Assembly (NCBI GenBank): GCA_001600095.1
Contig: BCIX01000004.1
Span: 1,554,586-1,618,585, forward strand
Reading direction: 5' to 3'
From: Bullera alba
Taxonomy: Eukaryota > Basidiomycota > Tremellomycetes > Tremellales > Bulleraceae
DNA: 64,000 nt
Part shown: positions 57,319 to 64,000 of the stretch, piece by piece
How the letters are laid out: each line of letters begins with the position of its first letter
Position numbering within the stretch: position 1 is the stretch's first letter
Made by a program: the position numbers and the translations under genes
The notes under the pieces: generated by a model
Seen by the model: the letters and a program-made list of their open reading frames with translations, nothing else
Told to the model about the DNA's origin: nothing
The model's database searches: none

Positions 57319-58201
57319 GCACTTTTAGCTTGAGGCCTGAACGCTGGCGCGAGGTTGAACGCCAGGGCTTGCTTGTCTACCGCAACCGGGTGTGAGATTG
57401 GATGAGAGGATGAGGGGCAAGGGGTGCAAAGGAGAGGAGCAACATCATCACCACATCCACAGTCGCGTGGAATGGGTGGCGTTTCTAACTTTGAAAGCTT
57501 CGTTATCAACACTTTTTCTTGCCGCATTAGGAAAATTTGATAACAGGCAGGTCGGCGCGTGCAAGTCGCGTGGCAGAAGCCAGAGCGACGCCCTGAGGGC
57601 AGCCAAGAGGCCAACGTTAACTCTCGATTGAAACCCAACAGTAGTACTCGCAGGCAGTCGCAGCGTCTCATCAACTAAACAGTCCTGCTACCTATCGCCC
57701 ATTAATTCCAGCTACTGGTCATGGACTTACTGGTTGCAACGACTCGTCAGTCTACGATAGTGAAGCCAGAATGACCAATCTCACAGACCAGCATCCCACC
57801 GTTAACGCTCAAAGACGAAGTAGACTACAGTGTACACTCCCAGTGCCTTGACCAATCTGCGAACTGCGAACTGACTAGATTTGGATTTCAACCGCGCAGC
57901 TTGTGCCTTGCGATCTAGGAGCTGGACTGGGCGTAGGACGCGGGCCCGCTGAGCAGGATTGACATCGTGATGAAACCGCCTGAGCGAGGGGTTGAACCGG
58001 GAACACGCAAAACCAAGTCAACCGACCAGTGGACCAGGCGTGTGGTCCGGCTATGATCTGGTAGCCAGCATGGATCGAGCTTCCAGTCTGGGAACTTTCC
58101 CCCAACTCCTTTCTCCTCGACACGAACAGAGGTTCACGCCCTTCGCATTCTTCTCCTCCAAGAGCTTGGTCGCGGCATCCTCACAAGTCACATACAAGAA
58201 G
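57319..58201. promoter_or_regulatory. divergent intergenic region, GDA1 / coiled-coil gene
   Basis: About 880 bp. An in-frame ATG at 58070 would lengthen the next gene by 44 residues with an Arg/Ser/Phe-rich start. Otherwise no feature recognised. Confidence 0.4.
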
Positions 58202-59330
58202 ATGGCGGACGCACCCACATTGGACGATCACGTAGTGCCTCCGATCGCTTTCAACGCTACGAATCGGAACAGCTCGAATGCGCATGAACAACATCCGCCG
58301 CCCTATCCCAATCAGGATCACGCTCTCGCACCCTACGACGCGATCGTACCGAGACAGAGTGACGATGAGCTCGCTCTGATACGCGTGCTCGCGTTTGTCG
58401 GACGAAAAGATCTCGAGATACACGAGTTGCGAAGTAGAGTAGCATCGCTGGAGGAAGAGTTGGAGATAATGGAGGTGGAGCAGCTGTGCTCCATCCTCGA
58501 AGACTCGGACACGCAGAGCGTCGAAGAGGACGAGTCCTCCGACGCAGAGACGATCAAAGCTTGCCGAGTCCCGTCAAGTCCAGCAGCCTCTTCTCCATCG
58601 ACGGTACCTCCTAGTGTCGCGTCGCAGAAGTACGCGCCCCGAGGACGGACTGCCAGAGCGCGACAAGCCAGTGAGTGGATTACAATGACCTGCGAGTGCC
58701 ATGATGAAGCCCCATCCCTGATGCATGAATGCAGTCGAGCGACGGGTGAACCGAGCCCAGTCACTGTACGAGTCTGAGTACGCTGCGGATTCGGAGGGCG
58801 AGAGCGGGTCTGAGCCATCGCCATGGGTGCCGAGGAAGGCTCAGAGAGCAGCACACCTGACAGGTCCTAGAAGGAAGGCCAGTGGTAAGTCAGAAACTCA
58901 GAAACGAGACTGGTGACTCAGCTAATCTAGAGGCATCTTGCTTCAGGCCGTGGCCCAGCACTGGTAGATTGGATCCAGACTGTCTCCGACGAAGCTGGTC
59001 CTCCCAGTCACTCCCGGCAAACTGCAGACCCAACTCCAGCTAGTACTGCAGTCGCAGTAGGGAAGACTAGTGGCGATCGGGTGAAGCAAGGTGAGTAATC
59101 CTTTAGATCACTTGCTCGAGGCGACATGTCCACGCCTGATTCGGTCCCTGCTGTTGCGACGTGCAAATGTGGCACGGCAAGTGCTTTGAGCCTACTGTGT
59201 AGTTGATCTGATTGCGGGAACAGGGACTCGTCCTTGTTCCATGTACGGATCCTCATCGCTCCAGCAGGCGCACTGTCAGGTGTGGTCATGCTGCCTCAAC
59301 TGTCCGGTCGAGGGTCCCTCCGAGATATGA
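58202..59330 (+). CDS. coiled-coil protein with Cys-rich C-terminus, unknown
   Basis: Exons 58202-58670, 58735-58884, 58947-59090, 59224-59330; 870 nt, 289 aa. Not recognised. A Pro/Asn-rich start is followed by a short predicted coiled coil (DLEIHELRSRVASLEEELE, about residues 63-85), an acidic Ser patch (EDSDTQSVEEDESSDAET), a basic segment (PRGRTARARQAIERRVNRA) and a Cys-rich end (CQVWSCCLNC). The coiled coil beside a basic region superficially recalls bZIP proteins, but the order is reversed, so I do not call it one. Confidence 0.65.
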
Positions 59331-60342
59331 TTCTGTCCTATGGATCTATCGCAGCGGGGACGCCCGAGGCGCATAGCACCACTGTATCCCAAGCCAAGTT
59401 GGGAGCTGAGGTGACACTCACTCCCTCTCAACGGGATCTCCATGTGTATTGCAGGAGCGATCAATCATATTCGGGAGGGTACACTCGACTCCACTTTCCC
59501 TAGTGCTGCTCTCAGTGACATTATGCGGAATGGACGGACCTGCCGGGTTGCGCTGACGCCCGGTAGACTCACAGACATAAAACAACCCTTTGCCGTCCGC
59601 ACCTCCTCGTGGTCTCCTCAAGTTGCGATGCCGATTCTATCGGCGTCTTCATAATTCAGTTTGTTGTCGCGGTGGAAAGTAGAGTGACGGTAGATTGGAT
59701 GGATGAATCTGATGTAGCAGTCATTGATGCGAGTGTCTGTGCGGCTTGAGTCCCTTGTTCGAGGTTTACCGAGCACTACAGGGGAGAGGGCGCAGTCGAG
59801 CGGCGGATCGGCTGCGAAGATATCGCCAGCTTTGCAAGCATGTTGATACGGAGACGGAGACAAGCTCCTACATCGCTTAATACATACGGACGTGGTTGTC
59901 TAGGGCTGGCTGGTAGGAATCACGATGGAACCGTTGAACGTTGAACGTTGAACGCCGGCGATGGGACGACGCGACGCGGAAGCAATCTCCACGCGTCACG
60001 GAGGCTTTTGCCACTGAGCGAGACTAGCTTACCCACGGTCACACCGGCAAAAACCGAGAAGTCGGAGTCGCTGCAAAGCATGTTTCGCATACGTCGCAAG
60101 CATTCGGGACTCTCGAGAGCTCGCAAGTCCAAATAGTAGGCGACTGATCATGTTCATACATGGACAAAACGGGCAAGCTTTACATAGATACCAAACCAAA
60201 TCAGATGAAACAAGATTCTGAAACGCACTTCTGACTAGATCTTCCCTTTCACCTCCTCGTCCTAGACAGTCGACTGCTGCCTCTCGCTTGATACTCCAGC
60301 GACAACAGAGAGTACTGCACCGGTATAGGTACCCAATGTAGC
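59331..60342. other. intergenic, 1 kb
   Basis: No credible gene. Contains a three-copy tandem heptamer (GTTGAAC) at 59933-59953. Small open frames here lack splice or composition support. Confidence 0.4.
59933..59953 (+). repeat. tandem heptamer GTTGAAC x3
   Basis: Three perfect head-to-tail copies of GTTGAAC, followed by a partial fourth (G). Simple-sequence repeat, no known role. Confidence 0.7.
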
Positions 60343-63261
60343 TCAGTGATTCCTCTCGACGACCGTTCTCTCCCCTTGGACACCCTCCAGCTTGTAGAGC
60401 GGCTCGAGCTTGCAATCCCTTTGGAAGAGGACGTATTTCCTAAATACGTAGGGGATGAAGGTGTTCCATTGATACTTGGCGAACACGGACACGGGTACCG
60501 CAAAGACATAGTCGAGCTCCTCGAGTGTGAGCTTCGATGTTTCCGGAACGAGGAAGATTATCATAACGAAAGCTAAAATCGCTGTCAGCAGTGAAACTCG
60601 AAGTTTGACTGGTCGAGATCCATGACCCGATCAGAGACTCACCCAAGATGTTGGTACTGGCGTAGAAATAGAAAGCACCACTCGCGCCGATCTTGGCAAG
60701 TAAACTTGGAAAAGTCAACCCCAGAACGGACGACCAGAAGTTGTTCTGTTGAACTGCGAATGACATCCCGATCTCGCGATGGCCGAGGTCAAAAACTTCA
60801 GCCGCGTAGACGCTGTCCAAATGAGCTTTGTGACTTGATCGAGGTTGAAGGGCAACTCACAAGGGCACGGGACCGATCGAGGGCGAGTATGCGGCGGTGT
60901 ACAAGTAGATGGCTAGGTGACAAACAGTCAGCGGTGTCGGGAGATGCGGAAAGATCGTTCGACTCACCTAAAGCCAGAACGGGGACTCGTGCGGGGTTGC
61001 TTTCGTCCAAGTAGAACATGCTTCCAGCCCAGAACAAGCACCTGTTGGGGTAGTCACAGATGAGCGTGGGTCTCACCAGTGGGTTGTTATAGTTGCACTT
61101 ACAAAGCCATCACGGGGAAGAACAGAAGCAACAAGTTCCGTCGGCCAAATGTGTCGATGGTCCAGATTGCCGGGAAGGCGAATGCGCTGAGTTTAGGTCA
61201 GTATGTGATCATGTATCTTGCACATTGAGAACTCACGTGTTGACGAGACCGAAGCCGAAGGACGCCAAGAGTGCCTGGCGGACGCTGTAGCCCGCTTCAA
61301 CGAAAATGGTGGAAGAGTAGAATGCTGGGCGATATCTAGAATCAGCGAGGGGACTTGAGAATTTCCATGATGTCATTCACCCATGATGTTGATACCGCAC
61401 AGCTGTTGGCTGATCATGATGGTCCATCTGGGCATACGGGTCAGCTGGATTGTGCTCGAAGCTGATCCATGATCGGTGCCGCCTCAATCAACTCACGAGG
61501 CGAGATTTGCCCGACGCAGTCTTGGAACCGTGAAGATGTCTCTGAATCGAGAGAGAAGGGTTGTGCCTCGGAATAATTCTTGCTCCTCGACTAGTTGACA
61601 GTGGGCATAGAACTGCGAGACTCAGCCATCACTCGACAGGGCTTGCAATCTACTCACCATATCCCTCGCAGCTTGGATCTCGGCCATCCGAAGTCGGCAA
61701 AATGCGCGATAGGCTTTTTGGTACCTTCCCTTCTTCATCAACCATCTTGGTGATTCAGGCGCAAACCAACACATGAACAAGAGAGGCACTGCGGGAGCGA
61801 AAGCTGCTCCAAGTTGGTATCTCCAGCTCCTGGGACCCACGTCCCTGTTTAGCAGTCAGTAAACGTTCAAACAAAGTCGGGAGACCATTCACACTCACAT
61901 AAAGATCAAGTTAGAGCTAAATCCGATGAGAATACCAGCCGCCACCCAGAGTTGGAAGGACATGGTGAGCGCGCCTCGAATGGAGGCTGGAGCACTGTCA
62001 AACAATGTCAGCGGCGAGTGGGCGCATTAGAAGGAAACAACTCACGTTTCGGCAGTGTAAACCGGCTGGCACAGGCTGTTAGCATGTTGCCACTGATCAG
62101 GAAGGATGGGACGAACAATGGTGCTGATCTTGACACCCATCCCGAGACCGATGAGACATCGGCATATGAAAAGCTCATACCAGTTCCGCGTGAAAGCCTG
62201 TCCCAGTACTGCGTATTGTCAGTCAGCACTGAAGGAACGGCTTGACAAGGAGGGAGGGTCGACTCACCCGGAAAGACACAGAACAAGCCCGTAACGAAGA
62301 CCACGCCGCGTCTGCCCAGCAAGTTGTTGAGAGGATCAGCTAGAGGAGCCGATCTGGACACGGGACATTAGCAAGTGATCTAAGCACAATGACGGGAGCC
62401 GCCGAGGGCTGCTCACATTGTGCCAACGACGAGAGCGGGACTAGAGACAATCAGAGCCAGTCCTGAGGGGCAACACGAAAAGGACTCACGCTGCGTTGAT
62501 GGCTCCGACGAGCCAGTGGTTCGAGGTGATCCCAAATTCGCTGGGCCAACTTAACGTCGCCCCGTTGCTACCTGCATGCTAGACTTAACAAAACATTCTC
62601 AATTTGGTAGGTAAGCCTACCTGTATTGTCCCATCTATAGATAATGAGCTCTGGCATCCCAAATACCAGCGCGAACTCACCCCTGGATCGCTGAACCAAG
62701 CGAACAAACGATTACCAAGTAGTAAAGGGCCCAAGATTGAGACCATTTGTCTACAGTGTCAGCACAGCCCCTGGCTTGGTCACTCACGTGTAGTCTCCCT
62801 TCGTATCCAGTGCTTGTCATCATCGGTGAGCTCTGGGATACCATCGTACTCGTTGGGATTTTGGGCGACCAGAGAGGCTCTCTTGAAGAGATCCCGCTTG
62901 TCTTCAAATCCGTTATTGGAGCAGAATTCATCGGCGATTTGGAACAGTCGCTGTTTGGATAGGCCCTTTAGGGGGTTCTGGATCCTAAGAAGGTTTCGTC
63001 AGCTTGATTCTTGGGCACGACATAGGCTCGGCTGCTTTCGCCCGAGGATGACGGAGGCCAACGCTTGAATTTCCGGGGAGTCTACTATGAGCCGAGGGAT
63101 AGCACTCACTTGGCCGAAACATTCCTGTTCCTCGAGAGGATGTTCTGGGATCTGGAATCGGAGGCTTCGACATCCTCGAGATGAGCGACTTCGTCGCCCT
63201 TGAAGTCTTTGCCGGACATGGCTGGTGGAGGGCTTTCTAGCGGCTTGGTAAACTCAGACAT
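60343..63261 (-). CDS. MFS sugar transporter
   Basis: Many-exon gene; start 63261, stop 60343, roughly 550 aa. A cytosolic N-terminus with NPNEYDGIPELTDDDKHWIR precedes twelve membrane helices. Sugar-porter marks: GRRGVVFVTGLFC (loop 2-3), RCLIGLGMGVKISTIPVYTAE, PESPRWLMKKGR after helix 6, QQLCGINIMAFYSSTIF (helix 7), DTFGRRNLLL, and PETSKLTLEELD after helix 12. The form with the long acidic N-terminus is typical of fungal hexose, lactose or hydroxyl-compound permeases of the plasma membrane. The substrate cannot be told. A single gene, not next to metabolic partners. Confidence 0.93.
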
Positions 63262-64000
63262 GGTGCTCCGGTATCGATGCCGGGGTCGATGGTGATGTGG
63301 AAGGTGTGTGGAGAATGAGGGGTCCCTCGGTGCTCCCCTTCGGGGTTATATACCAAAGTGGTCATCTTCGACAGCTACCCCGCCGGACAGTAGTCGGCCA
63401 GTGCGTTCCTGTCGTTTTCCTTGACGTTGTCGCGGACTATAGGCGGAGCTCTGGTCGGTCTTGACAGTCAATCGAGTGCGATGAGGAGAATGGTCTCGTG
63501 ATGAATGGGATGACGAGATCGTGTTTCGGAAATCTTAGCCGGCCAGAGCCGGCTCTCCTTGTTGCCGGAGTTTACCGGGCGCTTTTCGGAGTTTATCGAA
63601 AATCGGCGAAAGCGGGGCCGAAGAGCGATGTCCAGCCGGGTAATCACCGAGAAATGCCACGTCAGGGTGAGGCTGGCGGTCTGAGCAAACGAGTTTCGCA
63701 GTACTGATCGATAGTGAGCATATGCGGATGCGAGCTTCTTTGACTGGATAGCAAGCTCCTCATCACGTACATGGTCGGACAGCCAATCACTAGACTTCCT
63801 GGCATGCATCTGCATGATCACTGGCGCCCGCAGTCCTACACTACGGTCGAACGCCCGACCCCTCGATGATCAATCCATTGGCGCTCAGACTCAAAAGTTG
63901 ATGGGCATAGGCACTCGCTGTTGCTGCTGGACGGAATGTGTGCGCTGGACTGATGGTGGGAACAAGGAGGGTCATCACAGGTATGGCCATATCGGAGTGT
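63262..64000 (-). promoter_or_regulatory. sugar-transporter promoter with CGGAG direct repeats
   Basis: Upstream of the transporter. Two 12-mers, CGGAGTTTACCG (63566-63577) and CGGAGTTTATCG (63587-63598), one mismatch, 21 bp apart, look like a pair of Zn2Cys6-type half-site arrays. A 10-bp palindrome GAGCCGGCTC sits at 63546-63555. No gene is visible to the window end. Confidence 0.45.

Noticed and set aside
58202..58680. bZIP factor
   Set aside because: The basic region follows the coiled coil instead of preceding it, and no N-x2-A-x7-C/S-R signature is present.
1..64000. mobile elements, CRISPR arrays, viral genes, biosynthetic cluster
   Set aside because: No terminal repeats, transposase, reverse transcriptase, capsid or synthase domains were seen; genes are unrelated housekeeping loci.

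Overview
The window is nuclear DNA of a basidiomycete yeast, most likely a tremellomycete (Cryptococcus/Kwoniella/Saitozyma-type). The evidence is the dense packing of intron-rich genes with many 45-90 bp GT-AG introns carrying CTRAY-like branch points, and protein sequences that resemble tremellomycete orthologues as I know them (Erb1, Pfa4, Hob3, Hbs1, Gda1). The genus cannot be fixed by eye. No prophage, transposon, CRISPR array, rRNA or convincing tRNA was seen; this is a conserved, ordinary chromosome arm whose novelty lies in gene architecture.

Layout. 1-1158: 3' end of a coiled-coil (ADIP-like) gene. 1422-4206 (-): ERB1, ribosome biogenesis. 4505/4661-5727 (+): DUF3140 protein with a lysine-rich tail and an optional mitochondrial presequence. 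6075-8653 (-): four-RRM Nrd1/Mrn1-type RNA-binding protein. 9871-10857 (-): ribosomal protein eS1 with a 5'UTR intron. 11428-12800 (-): poorly resolved OTU-like gene. 13171-14481 (-): endonuclease V. 15113-18621 (+): Zn2Cys6 transcription factor. 18866-22446 (-): HBS1, which also contains a SKI7-like alternative terminal exon. 22839-24249 (+): HOB3/RVS161 BAR protein. 25870-28799 (+): Pumilio/PUF protein after a long leader. 29236-30727 (+): mitochondrial uS4m. 30847-31609 (-): monothiol glutaredoxin GRX5. 31953-32839 (+): Cdc25-like rhodanese. 33192-34372 (+): hemerythrin-like protein. 34736-35871 (+): aldo-keto reductase. 36283-37129 (+): small ER membrane protein. 37343-38847 (-): F-box protein. 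39198-41105 (+): PFA4 DHHC palmitoyltransferase. 41177-43458 (-): carboxypeptidase S. 43807-44780 (-): COPI-associated membrane protein. 45425-46438 (-): unknown acidic protein. 46874-48363 (+): two poorly defined small genes. 49400-51691 (-): GTPBP1-like GTPase. 52069-53039 (+): GPN3. 53180-54913 (-): divergent septin-like GTPase. 55262-57318 (-): Golgi GDPase GDA1. 58202-59330 (+): coiled-coil/Cys-tail protein. 60343-63261 (-): MFS sugar transporter.

There are no operons, but several close divergent pairs probably share promoters (ERB1/DUF3140, HBS1/HOB3, GRX5/rhodanese, F-box/PFA4, GTPBP1/GPN3). Translation and RNA control are over-represented (Erb1, eS1, uS4m, Hbs1/Ski7, GTPBP1, PUF, Nrd1), followed by secretory-pathway functions (Pfa4, COPI-associated protein, Gda1, ER membrane protein).

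Most notable: (i) reading-frame arithmetic showing that one locus encodes both Hbs1 and a short Ski7-like protein; (ii) tiny exons (6, 12, 18, 19, 22 nt), three of them in a row across the rhodanese active site; (iii) three GC-AG introns; (iv) a DUF3140 protein that may be dual-targeted; (v) a divergent septin-like GTPase. Exon boundaries were worked out by hand from splice signals and phase. Where I list exons the coding lengths close exactly in frame.
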